The notes under the pieces were generated by a model. The model had not been told where the DNA came from. It saw only the letters and a program-made list of their open reading frames with translations, and did not search any database. From contig NZ_JAFEJA010000001.1 in assembly GCF_016919245.1 (NCBI RefSeq), forward strand, positions 4,479,501-4,543,500: DNA of 64,000 nucleotides, written 5' to 3'. This stretch comes from Streptomyces zhihengii. Lineage in GTDB: Bacteria; Actinomycetota; Actinomycetes; Streptomycetales; Streptomycetaceae. The translations under genes were made by a program, and so were the position numbers. Positions 7,793 through 16,539 of the stretch are shown here, piece by piece (position 1 is the first letter of the stretch; every line of letters begins with the position of its first letter).

Positions 7793-8764
7793 ATGACCTC
7801 CTCCGTCGCCCCCGTCAGCGCGGCCATACCCCCGGTCCTCGCCGAGGTCGTCCGTTCCGGCTTCGTCGAGGGCCACCACCGGGGATCGCTGGTGCTGCTG
7901 GGCGCGGACGGAAGCGTCGAGCTGGCGGTCGGCGACCCGTCGGCCCCCGTCTTCCCCCGCTCGTCGAACAAGCCCATGCAGGCCGCCGCCGTGCTCCGGG
8001 CCGGTCTCGACCTCGCGGGCGAGCGGCTGGCCCTGGCCGCCGCGAGCCACTCGGGAGAGGACTTCCACCTCGACCTGGTGCGCAAGATGCTCGCCGAGTT
8101 CTCGCTCTCCGCCGACGAACTGCGCACCCCGCCGGACCTGCCGCTCGACCCGGTCGCCGCCGAGACCTACCTGGCCACCGGGCACGTCCGGGACCGGGTC
8201 ACCATGAACTGCTCCGGCAAGCACACGGCCATGCTGGCCGCCTGCGAGCTGAACGGCTGGGACCGCGCGACCTATCTGGACCCGGGACACCCCCTCCAGC
8301 GCCTGGTGCACTCCGTCGTCGAGGAGGCCGCCGGCGAGAAGGTCGCCGCCGTCGGCACGGACGGCTGTGGCGCCCCGCTGATGGCGATCTCGCTGACCGG
8401 CCTCGCCCGGGCGTTCCGGCACTTCGTCCTCGCGGCGCCGGGCACCGCCGAACGCCGGGTGGCCGACGCCATGCGGGCCCACCCCGAGTACGTGGCGGGG
8501 ACGCGGCGGCCCGACACCTGGCTGATGCGGGAGGTGCCGGGGACGCTGTCCAAGATGGGCGCCGAGGCGGTCCAGGCGGTCGCGCTGGAGGACGGCAGGG
8601 CGCTCGCCTTCAAGATCGACGACGGGGCGGGCCGCGCGCTCGGGCCCGTCCTGGCCCGTGCGCTGCGGCTGATGGGCGTGGACGCGCCCGTGCTGGACCG
8701 CATCGGCCACATGCCGCTGCTCGGCGGCGGCGACGAGGTGGGCGAGGTCCGCGCGGCGTTCTGA
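7793..8764 (+). CDS. AnsA-type (asparaginase II family) L-asparaginase
   Basis: The 323-residue protein matches the Rhizobium etli AnsA-like asparaginase family, which is unrelated to the E. coli enzymes. Catalytic candidates are all present: S57-x-x-K60 (SSNK), C140 and K143 in NCSGKH, and D190/C192 in GTDGCGAP. The enzyme would hydrolyse L-asparagine to aspartate and ammonia in the cytoplasm. ATG 7793 is chosen because homologues start near here; the ribosome site is weak. It lies 73 nt after rsiG. Its 3' end runs into a degenerate 17-bp repeat array that starts on the stop codon. Confidence 0.85.
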   Translation: MTSSVAPVSAAIPPVLAEVVRSGFVEGHHRGSLVLLGADGSVELAVGDPSAPVFPRSSNKPMQAAAVLRAGLDLAGERLALAAASHSGEDFHLDLVRKMLAEFSLSADELRTPPDLPLDPVAAETYLATGHVRDRVTMNCSGKHTAMLAACELNGWDRATYLDPGHPLQRLVHSVVEEAAGEKVAAVGTDGCGAPLMAISLTGLARAFRHFVLAAPGTAERRVADAMRAHPEYVAGTRRPDTWLMREVPGTLSKMGAEAVQAVALEDGRALAFKIDDGAGRALGPVLARALRLMGVDAPVLDRIGHMPLLGGGDEVGEVRAAF

Positions 8765-8860
8765 CCCGGGGGCGCTCTGACCCGTGGTGGGCTCTGACCT
8801 GCGGGGCGTTCTGACCCGTGGGGCGCTTCGACTCGCGGGGCGTTTCTGATCCGCGGGGCG
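8759..8860 (+). repeat. Six degenerate 17-bp tandem repeats beginning at a stop codon
   Basis: Units resemble TTCTGACCCGTGGGGCG and begin at about 8759, 8775, 8792, 8809, 8826 and 8843. The first contains the TGA of the asparaginase gene; each later unit keeps TCTGA or a decayed form. Confidence 0.8.
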
Positions 8861-8973
8861 GGCGGGCGGCGCCCGGGAGCGCGGCGCGGAGCCGGACGCA
8901 CCGGGCCGGAGCGCTCGCGGGATGCCCCGGGGGCGCGGGGGGGACGCCCTGGGCCCGTACCCGTCGTGCCCGC

Positions 8974-9047
8974 GCCCGTCGTGCCCGTGCCCCGGGACAT
9001 CCGGGCGCGTGCCCGTCGTGCCCGTGTCCGGGGAAATCCGGGTGCGT
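8974..9047 (+). repeat. Two tandem copies of a 37-bp unit
   Basis: Copies 8974-9010 and 9011-9047 begin GCCCGTCGTGCCCGTG and differ at a few positions. A partial earlier copy is visible near 8954. They lie just upstream of the Eis-like gene promoter. Confidence 0.8.
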
Positions 9048-9065
9048 GGCGCTCCGGAGTCCGCC

Positions 9066-9071
9066 TAGCGT
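9066..9071 (+). promoter_or_regulatory. -10 box (TAGCGT), predicted leaderless start for the Eis-like gene
   Basis: TAGCGT is followed by exactly 7 nt and ATG 9079, with no Shine-Dalgarno sequence. Confidence 0.5.
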
Positions 9072-9078
9072 GGCCGGT

Positions 9079-10323
9079 ATGACCGTCGACACCCGTCCGA
9101 TCACCGAGTCCGAGTTCCCCGGCTGGCTGCGCGCGCTGGCCACCGGATTCCTGCGGCCGCCGCTGATCACCGACGAGGAGGCGGAGAGCCGCCGCGCGCA
9201 CATGGACCTCGCGCGGATGAGCGGCGCCTTCGACGACGGCCGCTGCGTGGCCACCTACCGCACCTTCGACCAGCGGATCACCGTGCCGGGCGGGGCGCGG
9301 GTGGCGGCCACCGCCGTCACCCAGGTCACCGTCTCGCCGACTCACCGCAGGCGCGGTCTGCTGAGCCGGCTGATGGCCGAGGGCCTCGCCGGGGCCAAGG
9401 AGCGGGGCGACGCGCTGGCCACCCTGATCGCCGCCGAGTACCCGATCTACGGGCGCTACGGCTTCGGCCCCGCCGCCTCGATCACCGAGTGGACGGTGGA
9501 CGTGCCCCGCACCGGCCTGGACGGCCGCCGCGCGCTGCCGGAGGGCGGCGGCAGGATCGACCTGGTGGAGGGCGGCGACGTCCGCAAGACCGGCCCGGCG
9601 CTGCACGAGCGGCTCGCGGCCCGGCGGCACGGCATGGTCAGCCGGGACGAGCACTGGTGGAACGCGAACACCGGTGCCGAGCCCACGCCCCCGCATCCCT
9701 GGACGGAGCCGTTCCACGCGGTCTACCGCTCGGCCGGCGGCGAGCCCGAGGGCCTGGTGACCTACGCCGCCGACGACCGCTGGGGCGACGCCAAGCAGCC
9801 CCTGAACACCGCCACCGTGCGCGACCTGATCGCGGTGACCCCGGAGGCGGAACGGGCGCTGTGGCACTTCGTGTGCTCCGTCGACTGGGTCACCACCGTC
9901 CGCTCCGGGTACCGCGCCGCGGACGACCTGCTCCCCGACCTGCTGCCCGACCCCCGCGCGGCACGGGTCCGCACCGCGGCCGACTTCCTGTGGGTGCGGG
10001 TGCTGGACACCGTGCGCGCCCTGGAGGCACGCACCTACGAGGCCCCCGCCTCCCTGGTGCTGGAGGTCGTCGACGCGGCCGGGTTCGCGGGCGGCCGCTT
10101 CCGCCTCGCCACCGAGGGCGGGCAGGCGTCCTGCGCCCCGACGACCGCCGCCCCCGACCTGACGCTGGACGTCCGCGAACTGGGCGCGCTGTACCTGGGT
10201 GACGCCTCGGCGGTCCGGCTCTCCGCCCTGGGCCTGCTGACCGAGCACCGCCAGGGCGCGGTCGCCGAGGCGGACACCGCCTTCCGCACGGCCCGCCGGC
10301 CCTGGTGCCCGGACGTCTTCTGA
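9079..10323 (+). CDS. Eis-like GNAT N-acetyltransferase
   Basis: The 414-residue protein has the size and three-part build of the Eis family. An N-terminal GNAT domain carries the acetyl-CoA loop [17 protein letters not shown] (about 84-100). [11 protein letters not shown] matches the region before the second GNAT-like domain, and a C-terminal sterol-carrier-like domain follows. The chain ends WCPDVF, and the Eis family is known for a terminal carboxylate in catalysis. Eis enzymes acetylate amines on aminoglycosides and other substrates at several positions; the natural substrate here is unknown. It is a monocistronic gene with its own leaderless-type promoter. Confidence 0.88.
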   Translation: MTVDTRPITESEFPGWLRALATGFLRPPLITDEEAESRRAHMDLARMSGAFDDGRCVATYRTFDQRITVPGGARVAATAVTQVTVSPTHRRRGLLSRLMAEGLAGAKERGDALATLIAAEYPIYGRYGFGPAASITEWTVDVPRTGLDGRRALPEGGGRIDLVEGGDVRKTGPALHERLAARRHGMVSRDEHWWNANTGAEPTPPHPWTEPFHAVYRSAGGEPEGLVTYAADDRWGDAKQPLNTATVRDLIAVTPEAERALWHFVCSVDWVTTVRSGYRAADDLLPDLLPDPRAARVRTAADFLWVRVLDTVRALEARTYEAPASLVLEVVDAAGFAGGRFRLATEGGQASCAPTTAAPDLTLDVRELGALYLGDASAVRLSALGLLTEHRQGAVAEADTAFRTARRPWCPDVF

Positions 10324-10384
10324 CACCGGCCCCGCGCCGCGTGACACCCGCCGTCCCGCCCCGTGGGGGGAGCCGGCGGGCGGC

Positions 10385-10549
10385 TCAGCCGGCGGTGACG
10401 GCCGGGGCGACCAGGAGGAGGCCGCCGACCCCGGTGCACGTCGGGTTGTCGGCCTTGATGCCGACCGCGAGGAGTGCGAGACCGAGCCCGGCGGCGAAGC
10501 CGAACCTCCACTGGACGTACTGCTCGGCGAGGAGGGCGATCAGAGGCAT
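10385..10549 (-). CDS. Small hydrophobic protein, 54 aa
   Basis: ATG 10549 lies 9 nt behind GAAGGAG on the minus strand; the stop is TGA (10385-10387). The product has two hydrophobic stretches (FGFAAGLGLALLAVGI and GVGGLLLVAPAV) separated by KADNPTCTG, consistent with a helical hairpin in the membrane. There is one Cys in the short loop. It is transcribed divergently from devA across a 245-nt region. Function is unknown. The strong ribosome site and clean coding structure support a real gene. Confidence 0.65.
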   Translation of the reverse strand: MPLIALLAEQYVQWRFGFAAGLGLALLAVGIKADNPTCTGVGGLLLVAPAVTAG

Positions 10550-10782
10550 GGTGTGTCACTCCTTCGGTGCGAGAGGCCGAGCGCGCACACCGTTGTGCTG
10601 CTGGGATTGATCCGGTCCGAGAGGCAACTCGGAGTCGAATTCCTTCGGTTGACCTGACCTTGTGATGCCCCGTCATGCCATGGCCGTAAACTTGTCCGGT
10701 TGTTTGGTTGATTCAAGGGTGATGACCGCGCGCCGGGTTGACAGGTCCGGCGCGGTATCACCGGCTGACAGGGCGGGAGTTG

Positions 10783-10788
10783 TATGGT
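10783..10788 (+). promoter_or_regulatory. -10 box (TATGGT) before devA
   Basis: TATGGT ends 6 nt before GTG 10795, again suggesting a leaderless message. A TTGACA at 10738-10743 is too far upstream to pair with this box and could serve another start. Confidence 0.4.
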
Positions 10789-10794
10789 TGTGAG

Positions 10795-11727
10795 GTGACC
10801 AGTCATGGACCCGCCTCCAGGGACGGCCAGTTCCGCTATGTGCAGCTGGCCGATGTGCTGCGCAAGGAGATCAACCAGGGCACCAGGCTGCCGGGGCAGC
10901 GCATCCCCACCCAGGAGGTCCTCGCCGCGCAGTACCACGTCTCGCGCAGCACGGTGATCCAGGCGATCACGCTCCTGCGCGAGGAAGGGCTGGTCCGTGT
11001 CCGGCAGGGCAGCGGGACGTTCGTCCGCGAGCTCGGCGACACCGCGCCCGCGACGGCATCGGAGCCCGCCGACGGCGGCGACGAGAGCTGGGCCGTCGTC
11101 TCCGAGGACGTGCCGCTGGTGCGCCTCAAGCCGTATCTGGAGGAGGCCTTCGAGGCGACCGAGGTGACGCTGGACGTCTTCTCGATGACCACGGAGTCGC
11201 TCGCCACCCAGGTCTCCCACCAGAAGGACCGCATCCTGGACGGGGTGATCAGGCCGCCGCGCGGCATCACCGCGCGACTGATCCTGCCGGACACCGCCTC
11301 GGGCCACCTGGCCATCCCCCGGCCGGTCGACGGCTCGGACGACCCGCGGGTGCGCAACCGGATGCACGGCATCCTCACGGCCCACGCCACCATCCTGCGG
11401 GAGTCGCTGTACGAGCTGCGCAACCGCAAGCTCGTCCCCGAGGTCTCGGTGGAGGTGCGGCTCGTGCCGTTCTCCCCGCAGATCAAGCTGTACATCCTGA
11501 ACCGCAGGCTCGCCCTGCAGGGCTTCTATCCGCCGGACCTGGGAAACGTCACCGTCGTTCCCGGCGGCGAGGAAGTGACCATCCTCGACGCATACGGCAC
11601 CGGGGCGACCCTGTTCCCCTTCCGTGCCGCCGCCGACTCCACACCCGATCAGGTGGGCATCGTGCGTCAGATGCAGAAGTTCTTCGAGAACACCTGGACC
11701 CACCAAGCCACAAGGGCGGACATCTGA
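10795..11727 (+). CDS. devA: GntR-family developmental regulator DevA
   Basis: The 310-residue protein has an N-terminal GntR winged helix at about residues 10-80 (YVQLADVLRKEI, QEVLAAQYHVSRSTVIQAI, LVRVRQGSGTFV). The effector domain (about 105-300) does not match the usual FadR or HutC signatures. In S. coelicolor DevA is a GntR-like regulator needed for aerial development, encoded just upstream of the HAD phosphatase gene devB. The same pair, with a 2-nt gap, is seen here, which supports the name. GTG 10795 is preferred over an upstream in-frame start because of the TATGGT box. Confidence 0.82.
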   Translation: MTSHGPASRDGQFRYVQLADVLRKEINQGTRLPGQRIPTQEVLAAQYHVSRSTVIQAITLLREEGLVRVRQGSGTFVRELGDTAPATASEPADGGDESWAVVSEDVPLVRLKPYLEEAFEATEVTLDVFSMTTESLATQVSHQKDRILDGVIRPPRGITARLILPDTASGHLAIPRPVDGSDDPRVRNRMHGILTAHATILRESLYELRNRKLVPEVSVEVRLVPFSPQIKLYILNRRLALQGFYPPDLGNVTVVPGGEEVTILDAYGTGATLFPFRAAADSTPDQVGIVRQMQKFFENTWTHQATRADI

Positions 11728-11729
11728 CC

Positions 11730-12467
11730 GTGCCACACGCCACTGCCACCCCGGCACAGCCGTTCGCGATCCGGGAGGCGGTGACCCGGGCCCGGTGCGT
11801 CGTCCTCGATCTCGACGGTCCCGTCGCCCGCGTCTTCGCGGGCGAGCCGGCCGCCGCCATCGCCCGGGAGATGCTGGGCCTCGCCGCGGACGACGGCCGG
11901 CTCGCCCCCGGGGTCCCCGACACCGACGACCCGATCGCCGTCCTGCACGCCCACACCGCGGAGATGCTCCGCCGGGGCGGCGATCCCGGCTGGCGCAGGA
12001 CCGTCGAGGCCCTGCACGACCTGCTGGACGCCTACGAGCGCAAGGCCGCCGAGTCCGCCGAACCGACCCCGGGCGCCGCCGCCTTCATCCGGGCGTGCCA
12101 CGACTCGGGCCGGACCCTGTCGGTCGCCACCAACAACCACGCGGACGCCGCCGCCCGGATCCTCGAGCGGATGGGCGTACGCGACTGCTTCGAGGGACCC
12201 CTCGTCGGGCGGACCGGGGACGCCACCCTCATGAAGCCCCACCCCCGGGCCGTGCTCGCGGCGAAGAGCCGGGGCGTGCCGGTCGGCCGCCATCTGATGA
12301 TCGGGGACACGGTCAGCGACTTCCACGCGGCCCGGCAGATCGAAATGCCGTTCTGCGGGTATCACCGTCATGAGAGGGGGCGGCAGCGGCTGCTCGATGC
12401 CGGAGTGCCGCTGGTCGCCTCGGAGATGGGGGAGTTCCTGGCGTTCGTCGCGGACGCGGACCGGTGA
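11730..12467 (+). CDS. devB: HAD-family phosphatase DevB
   Basis: The 245-residue HAD hydrolase starts at GTG 11730, 2 nt after the devA stop, so it is translationally coupled. All four motifs are visible: LDLDGP (motif I nucleophile, residues 30-35), ATNN (motif II), KPHP (motif III Lys) and GDTVSD (motif IV). A helical cap lies between motifs I and II. The substrate is unknown; relatives act on phosphosugars or nucleotides. It shares an operon with devA and probably the downstream kinase-like gene. Confidence 0.85.
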   Translation: MPHATATPAQPFAIREAVTRARCVVLDLDGPVARVFAGEPAAAIAREMLGLAADDGRLAPGVPDTDDPIAVLHAHTAEMLRRGGDPGWRRTVEALHDLLDAYERKAAESAEPTPGAAAFIRACHDSGRTLSVATNNHADAAARILERMGVRDCFEGPLVGRTGDATLMKPHPRAVLAAKSRGVPVGRHLMIGDTVSDFHAARQIEMPFCGYHRHERGRQRLLDAGVPLVASEMGEFLAFVADADR

Positions 12468-12498
12468 GCTCCCGCCGGCACGGGCGACGCTCGGTCCC

Positions 12499-13647
12499 GT
12501 GACGGTACCGGTGGCGGGGCGGTGTTCCCGCGGCAAGGGGGGCGGCCGCATTCACCCGGGCGCAGCGAGCACCGCCGGCCCGGGATCGCGGGCCCGGCAG
12601 ACGTCCGTACGGCTCAGCGCCGGTGAGGCGCTGATCGAGGGACCGCTCAAGGGCTACCACCACGAGACCTACGCCTTCCCGCTGCCCGGCGCCGACGGCG
12701 GCGCCGGGTCGGTCCGCTGGAAGTGCCGGGAGCCGCGCGACGGCGTCCTCTGGTTCGACCGGCGCTGGTTCGCCTCGGAGGGCGCGCTGATCCGGGCGCT
12801 CTCCGGGCGGGTGGCCAGCGTGCCGGAGATCATGCTCGTCGACGGGATCGGCCTCCAGCGGTTCATCGAGGGGACGACCCTCGGGGCGTTCGGGGGCCCG
12901 GGCAGCGCCGTCGCCGAGCGTCATCTGCGCCAGCTGGAGCGGTTGTTCGGCGAGCTGGCGGCGATCGGGCCGGGCGCGCTCGGGGTCGAGCCGCTGGGCG
13001 CGGCGGACACGGCCGTCGGTGACGGGGACTGCGCCGGCTTCGCCGCCGAGCTGCTGCGCTTCACCGAGGAGCAGGTGCGCCAGGCGCATCTGCCGCACCA
13101 CGGGGAGCTGTTCCGCGCGCTGGGCGTGCCCGAGGACGGTCTGACGCGCCTGGCGCGCAGGATGGGCTCCCTCACCGGGCGGCCGTTCTGCCTGCTCCAC
13201 GGCGACCTCCACCGGGAGAACTTCGTCGTCGACGGCCACGACCGTCTGTGGACCATCGACTGGGAGCTCGCCGCGTTCGGCGATCCGCTCTACGACCTGG
13301 CGACCCATCTGCATCTGATGCGCTATCCGGCCCGTCAGGAGGCGGTGGTCGCCCGGCGCTGGCGGGAGGCGGTGGAGCGGGTGCTGCCGGGGGGATCGGC
13401 CGGGTGGCGCGAGGATCTGCCGCGGCTGCTCGCCTACAAGCGGGTGCAGTCGGTGTACACGGACATCGTCCGGGCGGGCATCGGCACCGGGCGCGATCCG
13501 CTCGACCTGCGGACGCTCTGCGACACCGCGTACAAGCTGGAGTCCGTGCTCGGACGGGCGGCGGCCGTGCTGGGGATGCGCCGGCCGCCGGGCGTGCGGG
13601 AGATCGCCGCGGCCCTGCTGCGCCGCCGCCGCACCGCCGGCACCTGA
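12499..13647 (+). CDS. Aminoglycoside-phosphotransferase-fold kinase, third gene of the devAB operon
   Basis: The 382-residue protein has an APH/choline-kinase-type catalytic core: LLHGDLHRENFVVD (catalytic Asp and Asn) and TIDWELAAFGDPLYDLATHL (metal-binding Asp). GTG 12499 is chosen as the first start after devB; its ribosome site is poor and ATG or GTG codons further in are possible. The basic first 35 residues may be non-coding. A resistance function is not implied, since this fold also phosphorylates sugars, choline and other small molecules. The 31-nt gap to devB suggests one operon. Confidence 0.75.
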   Translation: MTVPVAGRCSRGKGGGRIHPGAASTAGPGSRARQTSVRLSAGEALIEGPLKGYHHETYAFPLPGADGGAGSVRWKCREPRDGVLWFDRRWFASEGALIRALSGRVASVPEIMLVDGIGLQRFIEGTTLGAFGGPGSAVAERHLRQLERLFGELAAIGPGALGVEPLGAADTAVGDGDCAGFAAELLRFTEEQVRQAHLPHHGELFRALGVPEDGLTRLARRMGSLTGRPFCLLHGDLHRENFVVDGHDRLWTIDWELAAFGDPLYDLATHLHLMRYPARQEAVVARRWREAVERVLPGGSAGWREDLPRLLAYKRVQSVYTDIVRAGIGTGRDPLDLRTLCDTAYKLESVLGRAAAVLGMRRPPGVREIAAALLRRRRTAGT

Positions 13648-13676
13648 CCGCCGGGAGCCGGCGCACGGGGGCCTCC

Positions 13677-14468
13677 TCAGCGTGTGCGCACCCGGAAGAG
13701 GAGGGCCGAGAGGACGACGGCCACCGCCAGGATTCCCCCGCACCAGGCCAGGGCCAGCCAGGGCGCGGAGCCGACGGGCTGGTCGTGGAGGAGGCCGCGC
13801 AGGGACTCGATCAGCGGGGTCACCGGCTGGTGGTCGGCGAAGCCGTGGAGCCAGGTGGGCATGGTGTCGATCCGCACGAACGCGCTGCTCGGGTACGGCA
13901 GGAACATCATGAGGAAGGTGAATCCGCTCGCCGCCTCGGGTGTCCTGGCCAGCAGGCCGACGGCGGCCGAGAACCAGGACAGCGCCACCAGGAACGCCAG
14001 CAGGAGGCCCGCCGCCGCGAGCCAGCCCGCCGCGGACGCGGACGGCCGGAAGCCGATGAGCAGTCCGACGCCGAGCACGAGCACGGTCGCGAGCAGGTTG
14101 CGCAGGGTGCTGGCGGTGACGTGCCCCGCGATGACGGCGGTGCCGCCGATGTCCAGGGAGCGGAAGCGGTCGATGATGCCGCTCTTCATGTCCTCGCTGA
14201 CCCGCACCGCGGTGCCCGCGGCGCCGAAGGCGGCGCACAGCACGAGGATGCCGGGGACCACGTAGTTCACGTACCGCGTGCCGGTGTCGATGGCGCCGCC
14301 GAAGAAGTAGATGAAGACCAGCATCAGCATCAGCGGCAGCATCAGCGACGTCATGAGGGCGTCCCCGTCGCGCCGGCTGAGCCGGACGCAGCGTCCGGCC
14401 ATGGTCAGGGCCGGGGTGAGCGGGCCGGGTGTCAGGGCCGGCGGGAAGGGGCCGGGTGCGTCAGGCAT
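13677..14468 (-). CDS. ABC-2 type exporter permease (DrrB-like)
   Basis: The 263-residue protein has six predicted hydrophobic helices. The sequence starts with an amphipathic segment, then MLPLMLMLVFIYFFGGAID and YVNYVVPGILVLCAAFG, typical of DrrB/ABC-2 membrane subunits. ATG 14468 overlaps the end of the ATPase gene by 8 nt, which fixes the start and implies coupled translation. It forms a two-gene exporter with the upstream ATPase gene. The substrate is unknown; family members move anthracyclines, other drugs and lipids. Confidence 0.9.
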   Translation of the reverse strand: MPDAPGPFPPALTPGPLTPALTMAGRCVRLSRRDGDALMTSLMLPLMLMLVFIYFFGGAIDTGTRYVNYVVPGILVLCAAFGAAGTAVRVSEDMKSGIIDRFRSLDIGGTAVIAGHVTASTLRNLLATVLVLGVGLLIGFRPSASAAGWLAAAGLLLAFLVALSWFSAAVGLLARTPEAASGFTFLMMFLPYPSSAFVRIDTMPTWLHGFADHQPVTPLIESLRGLLHDQPVGSAPWLALAWCGGILAVAVVLSALLFRVRTR

Positions 14469-15510
14469 GGGCGGTCTCCGTCGGGTGGGCGGGGCGGGCG
14501 TCGGTGCCGGGCGGGGGAGCGGTCGTGGGACCGTCACCCGTGCGGGAGCCGCCCCCGGTGAGGGACAGGAAGACGTCGTCGAGCGTGGTGGTTTGGAGGG
14601 CGAAGCGGGCCACGTCCGTCCGCCGGGGGTCGATCTCGTCGAGCAGGGCGCGGACCTGGGCGGCCGATCCGTCCGTGGGCAGCCCGACCGTGAGCGTCCC
14701 GGGGGAGCGGAGCACGGCCGTCCGGGAGGCGTGGCGCAGGTAGGCGGCGGTGTCGGCGAAGACCACGTCGAGCCGGTGGCCGCCGACTTCGGCCTTGAGC
14801 TCGGCCGCGGTGCCCTCGGCCACGATGCGGCCCGCGTCCAGCAGTGCGACCCGGTCCGCGAGGCGGTCCGCCTCCTCCAGGTACTGGGTGGTGAGCAGCA
14901 CGGTCGTCCCGCCGGCGGTCAGTTCGCGCACCACCTGCCAGAGTTCCCGGCGGCTGCGCGGGTCGAGTCCGGTGGTCGGCTCGTCGAGGAAGACGACCCG
15001 CGGTCCGCCGACCAGCGAGGCGGCGAGGTCGAGCCGTCGGCGCATACCGCCGGAGTAGGTGTGGACGAGACGGCCGCCGGCATGGTCGAGGCCGAAGCGT
15101 TCGAGGAGTTCGGCGGCGCGTCGCCGGGCGCCGGGGCGGGACAGGCCGCAGAGCCTGCCCATCATGCGCAGGTTCTCCTCGCCGGTCTGCTTCTCGTCGA
15201 CCGCGGCGTACTGGCCGGTGAGGCTGATCGCCCGGCGCACCAGGGAGCGTTCGGCGACGACGTCGTGTCCCGCGACGCGGGCGGTGCCGGCGTCCGCGGT
15301 GGTGAGCGTGGCGAGGACGCGCACGGTGGTCGTCTTGCCCGCGCCGTTCGGGCCGAGCAGCGCGAAGACGGTGCCGCGCTCGACCCGCAGGCCGATGCCG
15401 TCGAGCACGCGGACCGTGCCGTAGGACTTGCGCAGCCCCTCGGCCTCGACGGCGGCGGGCTCGGTGCTTTCCGTACGGGCTGCGGGCGGCGGTTGCCGGC
15501 TGGAGGTCAT
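14461..15510 (-). CDS. ABC exporter ATP-binding protein (DrrA-like)
   Basis: The 349-residue protein has an intact nucleotide-binding domain: Walker A GPNGAGKTTT, Q-loop TGQYAAVDE, signature YSGGMRRRLDLA, Walker [13 protein letters not shown] and H-loop replaced by Gln (LTTQYLEEAD), as is usual in DrrA. The C-terminal extension (about 230-320) is the DrrA-type regulatory region, ending in a Pro-rich tail. It is divergent from the TetR-family gene, with two palindromes between them, so drug-responsive repression is a reasonable inference. Confidence 0.92.
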   Translation of the reverse strand: MTSSRQPPPAARTESTEPAAVEAEGLRKSYGTVRVLDGIGLRVERGTVFALLGPNGAGKTTTVRVLATLTTADAGTARVAGHDVVAERSLVRRAISLTGQYAAVDEKQTGEENLRMMGRLCGLSRPGARRRAAELLERFGLDHAGGRLVHTYSGGMRRRLDLAASLVGGPRVVFLDEPTTGLDPRSRRELWQVVRELTAGGTTVLLTTQYLEEADRLADRVALLDAGRIVAEGTAAELKAEVGGHRLDVVFADTAAYLRHASRTAVLRSPGTLTVGLPTDGSAAQVRALLDEIDPRRTDVARFALQTTTLDDVFLSLTGGGSRTGDGPTTAPPPGTDARPAHPTETAHA

Positions 15511-15583
15511 GGCCTGGTCCCTTCACGTCCGGTGCGCGGGCGATGCCCCGCCCACGGCGGACGATGCCCTCGCCCCTGCTTCT

Positions 15584-15598
15584 GCGTATGTCATACGC
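15584..15598. promoter_or_regulatory. Operator-like palindrome 1 (GCGTATG-T-CATACGC)
   Basis: Perfect 7-bp arms around one base lie 73 nt before the ATPase start in the divergent ABC/TetR region. This is a candidate TetR binding site. Confidence 0.7.
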
Positions 15599-15603
15599 TC
15601 TAC

Positions 15604-15620
15604 TGCGTAAGGGTTACGCA
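15604..15620. promoter_or_regulatory. Operator-like palindrome 2 (TGCGTAA-GGG-TTACGCA)
   Basis: Perfect 7-bp arms surround a GGG centre, 20 bp centre-to-centre from palindrome 1 and sharing its GCGTA core. It sits directly upstream of a TAGGAT -10-like box (15625-15630), where binding would block the regulator's own promoter. Confidence 0.7.
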
Positions 15621-15662
15621 TAACTAGGATGGGCGTCAAGCGACGAAGGAGGATCGACGGCC

Positions 15663-16469
15663 ATGGCGGACGGCGGACCGGCGCACACGCGGGCGGACGA
15701 GGACTCCGCCCTGCCCGCGAGCCTGGAGGCGGCCTGGGGACTGCGGCAGCGGCCGGGCAAGGGCCCCAAGCCGGGCATCGGCATCGACCGGATCGTCGAG
15801 GCGGCCCTCGCGGTCGGCGCCGCCGAGGGGCTCGCGGCCGTCTCCATGGGCCGGGTCGCCAAGGAGCTCGGTGTCTCGACCATGTCGCTCTACCGGTACG
15901 TGGCGGCCAAGGACGAGCTCTACATCCTGATCCAGGAGGCGGCCATGGGCCTGCCCCCCGCGCCGCCGGAGCCGGGGACGGGGTGGCGGGAGGCCTTGGA
16001 CGCCTGGGCCCGCGCCCAGCGCGAGGTCTTCCACCGGAACCTGTGGATGCTGCGCATCCCCATCTCCGGCCCGCCGGCCACACCGAACTCCGTCGCCTGG
16101 TGGGACCGGGGCCTCGAAGCGCTGGCGGACACCGCCCTCGGGGAGGGCGAGAAGATCTCGGTGATCCTGCTCGTCGGCGGCTTCGTGCGCAACGAGGCGC
16201 TCCTCATGGCCGATCTGAACGCCGCCGTCGCGGCCGGCGGCAAGTCCCCCGAGGAGACCATGCGCGGGTACGCCCGCACCCTGGAGCGCCTCGCCGACCC
16301 CGTGCGCTATCCGGCGCTCGGCCGGCTCCTGGAGAGCGGCGTCATGAGCGGACCGGACGACCAGGACTGGGAGTTCGAGTTCGGCCTGGAGACGCTGCTG
16401 GACGGCGTCGAGGTGCTCATCGCCCGGCGGGCCCGGGACGCCGCCGGCTCCGCGGACCGGCCGTCCTGA
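15663..16469 (+). CDS. TetR-family repressor controlling the adjacent ABC exporter
   Basis: The 268-residue protein starts at ATG 15663. The DNA-binding domain is at about 35-90 (IDRIVEAALAVGAAEGLAAVSMGRVAKELGVSTMSLYRYV, given here only as landmarks IDRIVEAAL and MSLYRYVAAKDEL). The long helical C-terminal domain resembles the TetR_C class found with DrrAB exporters. It is transcribed divergently from the ATPase/permease pair, with two palindromic operators between, so autoregulation and drug-induced exporter derepression are inferred. Confidence 0.88.
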   Translation: MADGGPAHTRADEDSALPASLEAAWGLRQRPGKGPKPGIGIDRIVEAALAVGAAEGLAAVSMGRVAKELGVSTMSLYRYVAAKDELYILIQEAAMGLPPAPPEPGTGWREALDAWARAQREVFHRNLWMLRIPISGPPATPNSVAWWDRGLEALADTALGEGEKISVILLVGGFVRNEALLMADLNAAVAAGGKSPEETMRGYARTLERLADPVRYPALGRLLESGVMSGPDDQDWEFEFGLETLLDGVEVLIARRARDAAGSADRPS

Positions 16470-16482
16470 GGCTCCGCGCCGG

Positions 16483-16513
16483 TACCCTGTGGGGGCGGAT
16501 GGACGTCATCCGC
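16483..16513 (+). promoter_or_regulatory. -10-like box followed by a 5' hairpin
   Basis: TACCCT at 16483-16488 is followed by an inverted repeat GCGGATG-N5-CATCCGC at 16495-16513. A transcript started by this box would begin about where the stem starts, placing a hairpin at its 5' end. Confidence 0.4.
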
Positions 16514-16539
16514 CGTGTGGGAGAGGGAGGTTGATGACT

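Larger units (their letters stand above)
8765..9078. other. Gene-free region built of short repeats
   Basis: These 314 nt hold the 17-bp array (to 8860), a GC-rich linker, a 37-bp duplication (8974-9047) and a TAGCGT box at 9066-9071. I see no gene here. Confidence 0.6.

Noticed and set aside
8759..8860. Possible CRISPR array
   Set aside because: Units are contiguous 17-mers with no unique spacers, and no cas genes are in the window.
12499..13647. Aminoglycoside resistance gene
   Set aside because: The APH fold alone does not show resistance. Its place in the devAB operon argues for a metabolic substrate.
13248..15627. Long plus-strand frames across the ABC exporter genes
   Set aside because: They are antisense to the intact ATPase and permease genes and contain no domain motifs.
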